NCBI RefSeq assembly: GCF_001189295.1
Contig: NZ_CP012159.1
Location: 10,993,856 to 11,057,855, forward strand
Reading direction: 5' to 3'
Origin: Chondromyces crocatus
Lineage (GTDB): Bacteria > Myxococcota_A > Polyangia > Polyangiales > Polyangiaceae
Length of the DNA stretch: 64,000 nt
Shown: piece after piece, positions 46,698 through 55,966 of the stretch
Position numbering within the stretch: position 1 is the stretch's first letter
How the letters are laid out: each line of letters starts with the position of its first letter
Notes under the pieces: generated by a model
Told to the model about the DNA's origin: nothing
What the model saw: the letters and a program-made list of their open reading frames with translations, nothing else
Databases searched by the model: none
Made by a program: the position numbers and the translations under genes

Positions 46698-46883
46698 CTA
46701 CTTGCCGGCTTCGATCGGGGGCTTCAGGTGACCCCAGGGGCTGGGGTTGAAGACGAGCTTCGGGGTGAAGGGCGAGATCGAGAAGAGGATCGTGAACACG
46801 ACGACCAGGGTCACCGCGCCGAGACCCACGAGCTTGACCGCACTCCAGCTTTTGTCCTCAAGCTCATTCGTCGCGCTCATCAC
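46698..46883 (-). CDS. Small single-span membrane protein
   Basis: The 61-residue protein has one membrane span (VKLVGLGAVTLVVVFTILFS) and a short C-terminal tail rich in Pro (PFTPKLVFNPSPWGHLKPP). A GGAGG lies five bases before tandem ATGs (46883 and 46880), which supports a real gene. No family recognised. The 306 bp between it and the downstream glycoside-hydrolase start (46392-46697) shows no other gene. Confidence 0.65.
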   Translation of the reverse strand: MMSATNELEDKSWSAVKLVGLGAVTLVVVFTILFSISPFTPKLVFNPSPWGHLKPPIEAGK

Positions 46884-47710
46884 ATCCTCCGTGGTTCCGA
46901 CCCGTCGGCGGGGCGGATGCCGTCCAGGCGGCAGACGTCACCTCTGACAAGAATCCGCGCAGGCGTCAACGTTGTGGCGGGGTTCTCGGGGATTCCAGAG
47001 CGCACGTGGCAGCGCCGACGCCCCCACCGCGTGGTCCGGGACGCGAAGTGGGGCCGTGTTGCCGAGGACAAAGCTGGAGAGTTCGGGTGCCCTGGGCCTG
47101 AGCCGTCCCCGCCCGAGTCGCGCAACCCTCGCCCGACCTGCTCTCCCGACCCTCGCGGCGTCATCGCCCCGGCGCGGCTCGTCCCGGGCCGTGAGGCTTT
47201 CCTTTTCGACGGCAACACCGTGGTCTATGCGCCCGACCGCACGGTCCTGTGGGACTCGGGCCGCATGCCGTCTGCTTCCTCAAGTCGAGCGTGCCCGCCG
47301 CCGTCTACTGGGGCGGCGACATCGCCACGGGCAGGATCCTGCACGACAGACAGGGGCCCACGCGACCGAGGCGACGCGCACGTTTCGAAGTCCGTGCGCG
47401 AGACGGCCTGACCGCACGCGCCGAGCGCAGGCGCAGTGGTCTGCGACGGTGTCCCACACGGCGTGTCGTCTTCGACGTCGACGCAGCAGCCGACGGGAAA
47501 GCGCTGGAAGGAAGAGGGGTCCGGCGCGTCGTCTGACGTTCGGTACGCACCCGATGCACGGCTCCGCCCCCTCATGCGCTGCACGAGCCCCACGCAGCCT
47601 CGCGAGCTAGGGTTGCACGGCGTCCGAGCGCCGTGGAGCCATCGCGCGCGGATGCGGACGACACACGTCACGGGGTGGCGAGATTGGCTTCGAGGAATGA
47701 GGGGGACGAG
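46884..47710. other. Gene-free region upstream of the kelch lipoprotein
   Basis: Open frames in this 830 bp stretch overlap on both strands and have Arg/Pro/Ser-rich, non-protein-like composition; none has a recognised domain or a good ribosome site. The stretch may hold the divergent promoters for the small membrane protein and the kelch gene. I see no RNA gene or clear repeat. Confidence 0.5.
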
Positions 47711-49447
47711 ATGAGCATGCAGCTTCGCGCACGCATGGGTCGTGGTTCATGGCTGTCGATGATGCTGGGATCGGCCGTCGGGGTGTCGTGCCTGGCGGTG
47801 GATGCCGAAGAGAGCGACGTTCTTCTGGAACGTGGCGCAAACGAGGCGTCCGAGGACAGGACGCACGACCCTGGCGCAACCCGCGATGAAGCAGCGACCG
47901 CGGGTCTTCGGCTGCATTTCCGGCAGCAGGCCGTCCGCGTCCTCGGAGCGCGCGACAGCCGTGCTTTCGAGATCACGGCGGGGGGCTTCGTCTCCCGAAC
48001 GCCTCGACCGGATGGCCTCCTTCGCGCCGAGGCCCACCTCCCACGCTCCGGGACGGAGGCCATCCTCGTCAGCGATCCCGAGGGCTTCGCGGTGCGGGTG
48101 CGGGCGCTCCACATGGACGGCGACGGGCGGCCCACCGATCGCGCGATCGCCTATGCACGCGCCGGCGGGACGTCGTACTGGACCGCCACGCCCGAGGGGG
48201 TGGAGGAGTGGCTGCACCTCGCTCCTGGTGTGGTGCGCTCGGGAGAGATCGTCGCGGCATGGCAGGTCGAGGGAGCTGCGGCCATGACCCTCCAGGGGAA
48301 TGCCGTTCGGCTCGACGATGCCGATGGTGTGGCGCGGCTGTGGGTGTCCGCGCCGGCCGCATACGCTGCGGGTGGGAGGGAGATTCCCGCGCAGCTCGGC
48401 GTCGATGGCACGCACATCACCTTGCGTGTCGACGACGTGCGCGGTGACGAGGTGCTCATCGATCCCTCCTGGACGGCTTCAGCGCCCATGCACAAGGCGC
48501 GCGCCGAGCACACTGCAACCCTGCTGAACGACGGGCGCGTCCTCGTCGCTGGCGGAGAATCCGGAATGCGGAGCGTCGAGCTGTACAATCCGCTTTTCAA
48601 CAGCTGGTCGGTCGGGGCCGACATGAACTTCGCCCACGGAGCCCAGACGGCGACATTGCTGTCCAACGGGAGGGTGCTCGTCGCTGGGGGCGGTAGCGCC
48701 GAGGTCTACGATCCTGCGACCAATACGTGGGCGATGACGGGTGCCATGGTCAAATCGCGCTCGTGCCATGGCGCAACGCTCCTGACGAACGGCAGGGTCT
48801 TCGTGGCTGGCGGCGGCGACAGTGTTCCCGAGATCTACGACCCCGCGACCAACGCCTGGACGGCAGGGGCTTCGATGGCGTTCAGCGATGCCACCATCGC
48901 GCTGCGCGTCAGTTCGGGGAAGGTGTTCGTGCTGCGGCGTAACGTGGCCCAGCTCTATGATCCGCTCACGAATAGCTGGTCTGCTCCGACGACCAGCTTG
49001 CGTGAGCACTCCGACGTCCGTGCTGCCTTGCTCTCCGACGGCCGCATTCTTGTCCTCGGGGGCGAATGGGACCTGCCCTATCCGGACGAGAAGCAGCAGG
49101 GAGAGATCTATAACCCTGCCACAAACACCTGGTCTCTCGCGTCCGGTGTCACGTTCGCGGGTGGGTTGCTCGGGGCCACGGTGATTTCCATGCCAAATGG
49201 AGCTGCTTTTGTCGCAGGTGGTTGGCGTGTGTCGCTTGCCTACGGAGGGCTCGACGTCAACAGGAAGAACATGTTCTTCCATGGGTTGACGGAACAGGTT
49301 TCCTCTCCCGTGAATCCAGGTCCGGAACGCGGGCACCATACCGCCACGTCGCTCGGTCCTTCGTCGTCGAAAGTGCTGTTCACAGGCGGCCGGTGGCTCT
49401 CTTACCTCGAGCCGCTCAGCTCGACGGTGATCTACAACAATCTCTGA
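47711..49447 (+). CDS. Kelch-repeat surface lipoprotein
   Basis: The 578-residue product has a signal with lipobox GVSC. An N-terminal beta-rich domain (30-260) is of the kind seen before kelch repeats in myxobacterial proteins and ends with DEVLIDPSWTASAPM. Then come about six kelch blades: HTATLLNDGRVLVAGG, YNPLFNSWSVGADM, ATLLSNGRVLVAGGG, YDPATNTWAMTGAM, ATLLTNGRVFVAGGG, YDPATNAWTAGASM, and YNPATNTWSLASGV. The propeller is likely a binding module at the cell surface. GGGGACGAG precedes ATG 47711. Start at 47633 is open but lacks a signal. The gene ends 52 bp from the convergent methyltransferase gene. Confidence 0.88.
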   Translation: MSMQLRARMGRGSWLSMMLGSAVGVSCLAVDAEESDVLLERGANEASEDRTHDPGATRDEAATAGLRLHFRQQAVRVLGARDSRAFEITAGGFVSRTPRPDGLLRAEAHLPRSGTEAILVSDPEGFAVRVRALHMDGDGRPTDRAIAYARAGGTSYWTATPEGVEEWLHLAPGVVRSGEIVAAWQVEGAAAMTLQGNAVRLDDADGVARLWVSAPAAYAAGGREIPAQLGVDGTHITLRVDDVRGDEVLIDPSWTASAPMHKARAEHTATLLNDGRVLVAGGESGMRSVELYNPLFNSWSVGADMNFAHGAQTATLLSNGRVLVAGGGSAEVYDPATNTWAMTGAMVKSRSCHGATLLTNGRVFVAGGGDSVPEIYDPATNAWTAGASMAFSDATIALRVSSGKVFVLRRNVAQLYDPLTNSWSAPTTSLREHSDVRAALLSDGRILVLGGEWDLPYPDEKQQGEIYNPATNTWSLASGVTFAGGLLGATVISMPNGAAFVAGGWRVSLAYGGLDVNRKNMFFHGLTEQVSSPVNPGPERGHHTATSLGPSSSKVLFTGGRWLSYLEPLSSTVIYNNL

Positions 49448-49499
49448 CGCTCAAGCATCCAGCCCACGTCCCGCCGCACGCTCGTTCAGGTGACGCGGC

Positions 49500-50291
49500 T
49501 CATCCCGACGCCTCGGGCAAGCGGCCCATCGCCACGAAGACCCGGTGCAGGATGGTCAGCGGATCTTCGGGGAAGCGCTCGCGGAGGAGGGCGGCCAGCT
49601 CGGCATCGAAGCGCGTGACCTCCTCGTCGGGCAAGGAGGCGCCGACGCCCTGGCTGGCGCGGATGCGGCCACGCCAGCCTTCGTGGGAGTAGGCGACGGG
49701 GTGGTCGTAGGAGAAGGTCTCGACGCCGACGAAGCCGCCTTCGTCGAGGTCGCGGGTCCAGCGGGGGTAGATGCCGGTGGTGTGGCCGAACTGGATGTGC
49801 GGCTTCGGCTGCGTCGGGTTGTGGCGCTCGATGAGGGCTTCGGTGGCCTCGACGGGGTTGCCGGGCAAGGAGAGCCAGTCGAAGGTGGCGAGGACGAGGG
49901 CGCCGCCAGGGCGCAGGACGCGCCGGGCTTCGGCGAGGGCAGCAGCGCGATCGAACCAGTGCCAGCACTGGCCGGCGGTCACGGCGTCGAAGCTCTGGTC
50001 GGGGAAGGGGAGTTCTTCGACGCGGGAGGCGACGTAGGCGACGGCGACGCCGGCTTCTTCGTCGAGGCGAGCGGCAGCGGCGAGGAGGGAGGGGGCGATG
50101 TCGACGCCGGTGACGCTGCAACCGCGGGTCGCAAAGCCGCGCGCGAGGGCCCCGGTCCCGGTGCCGAGGTCGAGGATCTTCTGGCCCAGGAGGCCGACGC
50201 GGCGGTCGGCGAGGCGGGGAAAGAGGGACGCGGGGAAGCCGACGCGGTGACGGGCGTAGTCCCTGGCGGTCCGGCCGAAATCGATGCGCAT
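49500..50291 (-). CDS. Class I SAM-dependent methyltransferase
   Basis: The 263-residue enzyme has a Rossmann-type methyltransferase domain: motif I ILDLGTGTGALARGFA, motif II VTGVDIAPSLL, motif III ELPFPDQSFDAVTAGQCWHWF and RRVLRPGGALVLATF. It resembles the UbiE/COQ5 and cyclopropane-type group of small-molecule methyltransferases; QCWHWFD is common in the family that includes yeast TMT1-like enzymes. Substrate unknown. The gene begins 9 bp after the stop of the short-chain dehydrogenase gene on the same strand, so they form an operon and may act in one pathway. Confidence 0.9.
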   Translation of the reverse strand: MRIDFGRTARDYARHRVGFPASLFPRLADRRVGLLGQKILDLGTGTGALARGFATRGCSVTGVDIAPSLLAAAARLDEEAGVAVAYVASRVEELPFPDQSFDAVTAGQCWHWFDRAAALAEARRVLRPGGALVLATFDWLSLPGNPVEATEALIERHNPTQPKPHIQFGHTTGIYPRWTRDLDEGGFVGVETFSYDHPVAYSHEGWRGRIRASQGVGASLPDEEVTRFDAELAALLRERFPEDPLTILHRVFVAMGRLPEASG

Positions 50292-50300
50292 GGGGGCGTC

Positions 50301-51026
50301 CTAGGCGCGGCCGTAGACGGGGATGGCGGCGCCGGAGATGTCGCGGGCTTCGTCGGAGAGGAGGAAGGCGACGACGCCGGCGAGCGAGGGGATGCTGACC
50401 CAGGTGGTGACGTCGGCGCCGGGCATGGCCTGCCGGTTCGAGGGGGTGTCGATGGTGGTGGGGAGGATGGCGTTGATGCGGACGTGGTGCGGGAGCACCT
50501 CGGCGGCGGCGGCCTGGGCGAGGGCGACGACGGCGGCCTTGGTGGCGGTGTAGTCGGCCATGCCGGCGCCCAGCTCGGGGCGGAGGGAGGGGCGCGCGCC
50601 GACGACGACGATGCTGCCGCGGCGCTCGGCGACCATGCCCGGGAGCAAGGCGTGAAGGGAGGTGCGCACCGTGTCGAGGTTCTGGGCGAGGAGGGTGCGG
50701 TAGGAGGCGTCGCCCTGGGCTTCGTGGAGGGGGAAGCCGCCCGTCCAGCCGCCGGCGACGAGGGCAGCGCCCGTGGGGGTGCCGAGGCGCGAGGTGAGGT
50801 CGCGCAGGAGGGCCGTCCAGTCATCGATGGATGCGACGTCCGCCGAGAAGCCTACGCAGGCGTCGCCGAGTTCCGCTTCCAGCGCGCGGAGGCGCGCTTC
50901 GGACGAGGCCCTGGCCACGGCGGCGACGCGGTGTCCCCGCGCGACGAGCGAGCGCACCACCCCTTCGCCCAGCGCTCCAGCGGCGCCGGTGACCACGATC
51001 GTCGAGCCCTTCGTCGTCTGTGCCAT
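50301..51026 (-). CDS. Short-chain dehydrogenase/reductase
   Basis: The 241-residue SDR has the cofactor motif VVTGAAGALGEGVVRSL (TGxxxGxG), an Asn-containing NLD, the active-site SIVVVGARPSLRPELG, YTATKAAVVALAQ (YxxxK) and the C-terminal HHVRINAILPTTIDTPSN. The catalytic Ser position is less clear (VVGARPS), but Tyr and Lys are present. The start ATG 51026 was chosen because it precedes the nucleotide-binding strand; the frame is open further upstream over the divergent OmpA gene. It leads an operon with the downstream methyltransferase. Substrate unknown. Confidence 0.9.
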   Translation of the reverse strand: MAQTTKGSTIVVTGAAGALGEGVVRSLVARGHRVAAVARASSEARLRALEAELGDACVGFSADVASIDDWTALLRDLTSRLGTPTGAALVAGGWTGGFPLHEAQGDASYRTLLAQNLDTVRTSLHALLPGMVAERRGSIVVVGARPSLRPELGAGMADYTATKAAVVALAQAAAAEVLPHHVRINAILPTTIDTPSNRQAMPGADVTTWVSIPSLAGVVAFLLSDEARDISGAAIPVYGRA

Positions 51027-51162
51027 GCGCTGCACGTTACCCGGAGGTGCACTCGGAGCGACGGGCTGTTTGACAGGAGAATTCAGCGGATGGTACGCCC
51101 GGCGGAGGGGATCTCGGCGTGGCCTATCGGCAGGCTCGCGACCGCCCCCAACCGAGGATGCC

Positions 51163-53217
51163 ATGACGGTTCTCTCCCGCTCGCACTGGAGCGACTCTGG
51201 CTCGCCCGCGCTGCACTCGTCCGGGCGCATCGGGCGGGCCTTCCGTGGTCTTTCGCTCTCTCTCGCTGCAGCGCTGGTCGGTCTCGGCGCGCTGCTGGTC
51301 CCCGCCAGCGAGGCGGCGGCGCAGACCTCGCCGACCCGGGCCGGCGGGACGACGGGGAACGGGGACGGGATGGACCTCCATCTGTTCCGGCCGTCGGTCG
51401 ACTCGAAGGGGTTCTTCGGGGTGAACGGCGCGGACATCCTGGGCGCCAACGACATCAGCCTGGGGCTGATCATCGACTACGGGCACGGCCTCGTGCCGCT
51501 CGCGCCGAACCCGAACGACACGGATGCGCTGATCAAGCATGCGTTCCAGGGCACGTTCCAGTTCAACTACGGGATCGCGAACTGGTTGACGGTCGGTCTG
51601 TCGGCGCCGGTGGTGCTGAGCGGCGGCGACGCGATCCAGGGGATCGGGCCGACGGGGCGGACGTACAACGACGACGACGCGGAGGCGCAGGCGCTCGGCA
51701 ACCTGGCGCTGCACGTGAAGCTGCGGCTGCTCCGGCCGGCGTCGGACCCGATCGGGCTGTCGATCATCGCGCAGGCCGGCTACGGGGTGGGCGGGAGCGC
51801 GGATCTGAGCGCGGAGCCGGGGTTCTGGTACTGGCCGCAGGTGGTGATCGAGCGGCACTTCGGCTCGACGAGCATGTTCCGGATCGGGGCGAACGTGGGC
51901 TTCCGCGGGCACACGGGGGCGAACGCGGCGTTCGGACTGCGGCCCGACGGGACGCCGCAGCTCGAGAACGGGGAGCTGGAGTACGGGAACCTGGTGACGG
52001 GCGGGCTCGGAGTGAGCTTGCGGGTGCTGGGGCCGCTGGACCTCGTGGCGGAGAGCTACGGGACGTACCTGGTGGGGGGCCGGAGCGCGGCGAAGCAGCG
52101 GCTGAGCGCGGAGGCGCTGGGCGGGATCAAGCTGTTCATCGAGCGGAACAGCTTCCTGATGCTGGGCGCGGGCCTCGGGTATCTGCCGGGGTTCCAGTCG
52201 GCGGGGCTGCGCGGGACGATCGGGTTCGTGTTCGAGCCGTCGATCGGGGACCGGGACGGCGACGGGATCAAGGACGACGAGGACGACTGCCCGGACGAGC
52301 CGGAGGATTTCGACGGCTTCCAGGACACGAAGAGCGACTCGCCGCCCGGCAAATACGGGTGCCCGGATCCGGACAACGACAACGACGGCATCCCGGACAT
52401 CGACGATCGCTGCCCCAACAACCCCGAGGACCGGGACGGGGACGAGGACGAGGACGGCTGCCCCGAGGGGAACGATGGCGATCGGGACGGGGACGGGATC
52501 CTCGACTCGCGCGACAAGTGCCCGGACGAGCCGGAGGATCGCGACGGGTTCGAGGACAAGGACGGCTGCCCCGATCCGGACAACGACAAGGATGGGATCC
52601 CGGACAAGGTCGATCAGTGCCCGAACGATCCGGAGGACAAGGACGGGTTCGAGGACGAGGACGGGTGCCCCGATCCGGACAACGACAACGACGGCATCCC
52701 CGACGTGAAGGATCAGTGCCCGAACGAGCCCGAGACCTTCAACGGGAAGGATGACGAAGACGGCTGCCCGGATCGGGGTGGCGTCATCGTGGAGGAGAAC
52801 AACATCCTCATCCTGGAGAAGATCAACTTCGAGACGGGCAGCGCGAAGATCCTGCCGGAGTCGAACGGGATCCTCGATGCGGTGGCGACGACGCTGAAGG
52901 CGCATCCGGAGTTCACGCTGGTGGAGGTGCAGGGGCACGCCGACGAGCGCGGCAACGACCTGACGAACCTGCGGCTGACCGAGGCGCGGTCGAAGTCGGT
53001 CGTGGAGGCGCTGGTGCAGCGCGGGGTGAACCGGAACTCGCTGCGCTCGATGGGCTACGGCGAGTACTGCCCGCTCGAGGCAGCCCACAACGCGGAAGCG
53101 TGGGAGAAGAACCGGCGCGTGGAGTTCAAGGTGGTGAAGTCCGACAAGGGCGACACCGGGGTGGAGCTGGGCTGCCAGCTCGCGCGCGACAAGGGCGTCA
53201 AGCCGCCGGCTCCCTGA
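51163..53217 (+). CDS. OmpA-family outer-membrane protein with thrombospondin type 3 repeats
   Basis: The 684-residue protein has a signal peptide (LSLAAALVGLGALLVPASEA) and a beta-barrel (about 60-365) of outer-membrane strands. About six calcium-binding thrombospondin-3-type repeats (366-545) follow: DRDGDGIKDDEDDCPDEPED, PDNDNDGIPDIDDRCPNNPE, DRDGDGILDSRDKCPDEPED, PDNDKDGIPDKVDQCPNDPE, and so on. Then comes an OmpA/Pal peptidoglycan-binding domain (INFETGSAKILPES, VQGHADERGNDLTNLRLTEA, GYGEYCPL). It links the outer membrane to the cell wall. GAGG five bases before ATG 51163 supports the start. It is divergent from the SDR gene and followed 14 bp later by a small lipoprotein gene. Confidence 0.93.
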   Translation: MTVLSRSHWSDSGSPALHSSGRIGRAFRGLSLSLAAALVGLGALLVPASEAAAQTSPTRAGGTTGNGDGMDLHLFRPSVDSKGFFGVNGADILGANDISLGLIIDYGHGLVPLAPNPNDTDALIKHAFQGTFQFNYGIANWLTVGLSAPVVLSGGDAIQGIGPTGRTYNDDDAEAQALGNLALHVKLRLLRPASDPIGLSIIAQAGYGVGGSADLSAEPGFWYWPQVVIERHFGSTSMFRIGANVGFRGHTGANAAFGLRPDGTPQLENGELEYGNLVTGGLGVSLRVLGPLDLVAESYGTYLVGGRSAAKQRLSAEALGGIKLFIERNSFLMLGAGLGYLPGFQSAGLRGTIGFVFEPSIGDRDGDGIKDDEDDCPDEPEDFDGFQDTKSDSPPGKYGCPDPDNDNDGIPDIDDRCPNNPEDRDGDEDEDGCPEGNDGDRDGDGILDSRDKCPDEPEDRDGFEDKDGCPDPDNDKDGIPDKVDQCPNDPEDKDGFEDEDGCPDPDNDNDGIPDVKDQCPNEPETFNGKDDEDGCPDRGGVIVEENNILILEKINFETGSAKILPESNGILDAVATTLKAHPEFTLVEVQGHADERGNDLTNLRLTEARSKSVVEALVQRGVNRNSLRSMGYGEYCPLEAAHNAEAWEKNRRVEFKVVKSDKGDTGVELGCQLARDKGVKPPAP

Positions 53218-53231
53218 GCTATCCTGCGCGC

Positions 53232-53711
53232 ATGGCGCGCTCCTGCCTCCTTCCCCTGCTCGCCGCGGCGTCCCTGTGCGCCGCGGCGGGGTGTGTCGAC
53301 ACCGACCCCACCGTGTTCGTGGACGCCTCGATCGTGGCGCCCGAGCTGGCCCTCGAGCGGGTGGCCCTCGGGGTCTCGTTGCAAGGGACCTTCGCGCTCG
53401 ATCTTCACCTGGGGCCACGGGCCAGCGGGACGAGCGAGGTCTCGTTGAACAGCTTCTCGATCACGAACGCCGATCAGTCGACGACGCTGGTGGCGTCGCT
53501 GCCGGCGTCGCCAGCGAACCCGGTGGAGGTAGACCCTGGCGAGGACGTGCGGGTGGAGCTGAGGTTCGCAACCGATCCGGGGACGCTGTCTGCCGAGGAT
53601 GCGCTCTGCACCCCGAACGGGATCCGGATCACCGGGACGATCCAGGACTCGCTGCAGGACGGTCAGACGCCGGTCGCGTCGCCCACGTTCTCGGCACGCT
53701 GCACGCCCTGA
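53232..53711 (+). CDS. Small lipoprotein, unknown function
   Basis: The 159-residue product has a signal with lipobox AAGC (LLPLLAAASLCAAAGC). The mature part is a beta-rich domain (LALERVALGVSLQGTFAL, TSEVSLNSFSITNADQ, VEVDPGEDVRVELRF) like an immunoglobulin or ASPM-type fold, with a late cysteine pair (DALC, SARC). It starts 14 bp after the OmpA-family gene, so it is probably co-transcribed and may be its partner in the envelope. No family recognised. Confidence 0.75.
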   Translation: MARSCLLPLLAAASLCAAAGCVDTDPTVFVDASIVAPELALERVALGVSLQGTFALDLHLGPRASGTSEVSLNSFSITNADQSTTLVASLPASPANPVEVDPGEDVRVELRFATDPGTLSAEDALCTPNGIRITGTIQDSLQDGQTPVASPTFSARCTP

Positions 53712-53885
53712 GCAGGCCAGCCGCTCTGCAAAACGTGAGCGGACTTGCGGGCGGGCTCGATGAGACGAGCGCAGCCGGAGAGAGGGACTTTTTTACAAGA
53801 CGCTCGCGGAGGCGGTTCCTAGAGTCCGGCGCGTGCCGCCTTCTCCGGAAGGGGTGAGGCGAGGTCACCGGAAAGGAGCCTGTCC

Positions 53886-54350
53886 ATGACGAGCCATGTG
53901 AGTCCCATTCCCGAGGGCTACGAGTCCGCGATCCCTTACCTGATCATGCGAGGGGCCAGCGACGCGCTCGCCTTCTATGCGAAGGCGTTCGGGGCCGTGG
54001 AGGTCATGAAGCTGGTGGGGCCAGACGGGAAGCTCGGGCACGCCGAGATGATGATCGGGCGGGCGCGGTTCAGCCTCGCCGACGAGTACCCCGAGATGAA
54101 CATCGTGGGCCCGCAGTCGCTCGGGGGAACGTCGGTGAGCATCCAGGTTTACGTGGAAGACGTGGATGCGATCTGTCGTCGGGCCAAGGAGGCCGGTGCG
54201 AAGATCCTTCAGGAGCCGAAGGACGAGTTCTACGGCGACCGGACCTGCAAGGTCGAGGACCCGTTCGGGCATGTGTGGCTGTTCCAGGCGCGCAACGAGG
54301 TGATCTCCATCGAGGAGATGGACCGGCGCTTCCAGGCGCTGTTCACGTAG
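53886..54350 (+). CDS. VOC-superfamily (glyoxalase/PhnB-like) protein
   Basis: The 154-residue protein has the PhnB-type VOC fold: YESAIPYLIMRGASDALAFY, YAKAFGAVEVMKLVGPDGKL, GHAEMMIGRARFSLADEYPE, VSIQVYVEDVDAICRRAKEA, YGDRTCKVEDPFGHVWLF. The GHAEM and GDRTCKVEDPFGH segments carry His/Glu residues that could bind metal. Related proteins are glyoxalases, dioxygenases and antibiotic-binding proteins; this type has unknown roles. AGGAG lies seven bases before ATG 53886. The gene stands alone. Confidence 0.9.
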   Translation: MTSHVSPIPEGYESAIPYLIMRGASDALAFYAKAFGAVEVMKLVGPDGKLGHAEMMIGRARFSLADEYPEMNIVGPQSLGGTSVSIQVYVEDVDAICRRAKEAGAKILQEPKDEFYGDRTCKVEDPFGHVWLFQARNEVISIEEMDRRFQALFT

Positions 54351-54554
54351 CCGAGGCCCTCCCCAGGGCCCTCGGAGGGACGACGCCCCCGGGCGACGGC
54401 GACTGCGTGCCATCGGGTGGCGCGACGTCCGGCGGGTGATGTCCAAGGCGTGATGTCCAGCGACGAGGGGTGAGGCCGCGAGGTGCGGCGATCGGGGGCG
54501 TTCCTGCTCTGAAGGAGCCGAGAACGCCGCGCGCGCCCTCTGGGCGGGGTGGTG

Positions 54555-55409
54555 ATGGCTCTGGTAAAACCAGGCATGCCCTCCGCGATCCCGGAAGAAG
54601 CGCTGGAGTCACGCAAGCAGGCCGTGCAGTCGCACTGGCAGCAGGAGGCTTGCGGGACGCGCGGCGTCGCGGAGGAGGATCGCAAGGCCTTCTTCGAGCA
54701 GATCGAGCAGGAGCGCTACATGTGGGAGCCATACATCCCGCTGTTCGCGCAGTTCGAGAGCGGTCGAGGGAAGTCGGTGCTCGAAGTGGGGGTCGGAGCG
54801 GGGACCGATTTCGTCAACTGGGTGCGTCATGGCGCAGAGGCGACGGGGGTCGATCTGACCGAGCGCGGGGTGATGCTGACCCGCGAGCGGCTCTCGCTGG
54901 AGGGACTCTCGGCCACGGTGATCCAGGCCGACGCGGAGGCGCTGCCGTTCGCGGATGCGTCGTTCGACCTCGTGTACTCGTACGGCGTGTTGCACCACAG
55001 CCCGCACACGGTGCGGGCCGTCTCGGAGGTGCACCGGGTGCTGAAGCCAGGGGGGACGGCGCGGGTGATGGTCTATCACCTGCACTCCTGGGCGGTGTGG
55101 ATGGTGTGGGCGATGAACTGCGCGGCGCAGGGTCGTCCGTGGAAGAGTCCGCGCTGGGCGGCGTACCATCACCTGGAGAGCCCGGGGACGAAGACGTACA
55201 CGCGCGAGGAGGCGCTGACGCTGTTCTCGTCGTTCTCGAAGGTGGAGGCCAGGTCGCAGCTCTGCTCGGGGGACCTGCTGTCGTTCAGGCGAAGCGCGAA
55301 GTACTCCTCAGGGCTGCACGCGCTGGCCTGGGAGTACTACCCGCGACGGCTGGTGCAGCTCGCTGGCAATCGGTTCGGGCTGGCGTTGATGATCGAGGCG
55401 CAGAAGTAG
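54555..55409 (+). CDS. Class I SAM-dependent methyltransferase
   Basis: The 284-residue enzyme has motif I VLEVGVGAGTDFVNWVRHGA, motif II ATGVDLTERGVMLTRERL, motif III ADAEALPFADASFDLVYSYG, VLHHSPHTVRAVSEVHRVLK and PGGTARVMVYH. An N-terminal region (KQAVQSHWQQEACGTRG) is typical of methyltransferases of natural-product or lipid pathways. A C-terminal helical part includes PRRLVQLAGNRFGLALMIEA. The GTG at 54549 is an alternative start. The gene converges with the YjbR gene, 32 bp away. Substrate unknown. Confidence 0.88.
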   Translation: MALVKPGMPSAIPEEALESRKQAVQSHWQQEACGTRGVAEEDRKAFFEQIEQERYMWEPYIPLFAQFESGRGKSVLEVGVGAGTDFVNWVRHGAEATGVDLTERGVMLTRERLSLEGLSATVIQADAEALPFADASFDLVYSYGVLHHSPHTVRAVSEVHRVLKPGGTARVMVYHLHSWAVWMVWAMNCAAQGRPWKSPRWAAYHHLESPGTKTYTREEALTLFSSFSKVEARSQLCSGDLLSFRRSAKYSSGLHALAWEYYPRRLVQLAGNRFGLALMIEAQK

Positions 55410-55441
55410 AGTCGCCGGGTCGGAAGGAGGCGTCGCTCGGG

Positions 55442-55966
55442 TCACGCCAGGGAGCTGGCGGCGCCGAGGGCCTGGAGCTGGCGTGCGGAGGCGGTGCGAC
55501 GCCAGGACTGTTCGAGGAGGTCGTGGAGGGTCTCGGTGGAGACGACCGCGAGGCGCACCAGCAGGCAGGGGTAGTTCCGGTAGTGGTCGGTGATGAAGAA
55601 GGTCGCCGGGTCGGCGTCGAGAAGGCCGTCGCGGGCTTCGATGTCGATCATGACCACGAGCGATTCACCATCTTCGCGCAGGCGGGCAAAGAGCTTCTTG
55701 CGGTTGCGGAAGGCGGGGGTGCCGTAGGAGACGCCTTCCTCTGCGCCAGGAAAGGCGAGGGCGATCGTGCGCACGGCCGTGAGGTCGAGGGGCTTCCTGG
55801 CGCGGCGCGGGGTCGAAGCGGCCGGGGAGCGGGTGGAGGTCGCCGCCGACTTGCTGGTGGCCTTCCTGGCCGCTCTCGGCGTGCTGACGGCTTTCGGCTT
55901 GCTGGCCGCGGCTGACTTGCTGACCGCCTTCGACGCGCTGCCGACCTGCGTCTTCCGGGTCGCCAT
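55442..55966 (-). CDS. MmcQ/YjbR-type protein with histone-H1-like N-terminal tail
   Basis: The 174-residue protein has a Lys/Ala/Ser-rich N-terminal tail (about 1-58: SKAVSKSAAASKPKAVST, ARKATSKSAATSTRS), resembling bacterial histone-H1-like tails. An MmcQ/YjbR domain follows: DLTAVRTIALAFPGAEEGVS, YGTPAFRNRKKLFARLREDG, TFFITDHYRNYPCLLVRL, LLEQSWRRTA. This domain folds like DNA-binding CyaY-type proteins and its role is unknown. The tail suggests binding to nucleic acid. Its ATG overlaps the stop of the preceding prolyl oligopeptidase gene by one base (TGATG), so they are translationally coupled. Confidence 0.85.
   Translation of the reverse strand: MATRKTQVGSASKAVSKSAAASKPKAVSTPRAARKATSKSAATSTRSPAASTPRRARKPLDLTAVRTIALAFPGAEEGVSYGTPAFRNRKKLFARLREDGESLVVMIDIEARDGLLDADPATFFITDHYRNYPCLLVRLAVVSTETLHDLLEQSWRRTASARQLQALGAASSLA

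Noticed and set aside
47225-47671. 148-codon minus-strand frame in the gap before the kelch gene
   Set aside because: No domain, no ribosome site, and overlapping frames of similar quality on both strands.
49545-52754. 1069-codon plus-strand frame over the methyltransferase, SDR and OmpA genes
   Set aside because: It is Gly/Ala/Arg-rich with no domain, and overlaps three well-supported genes in other frames.
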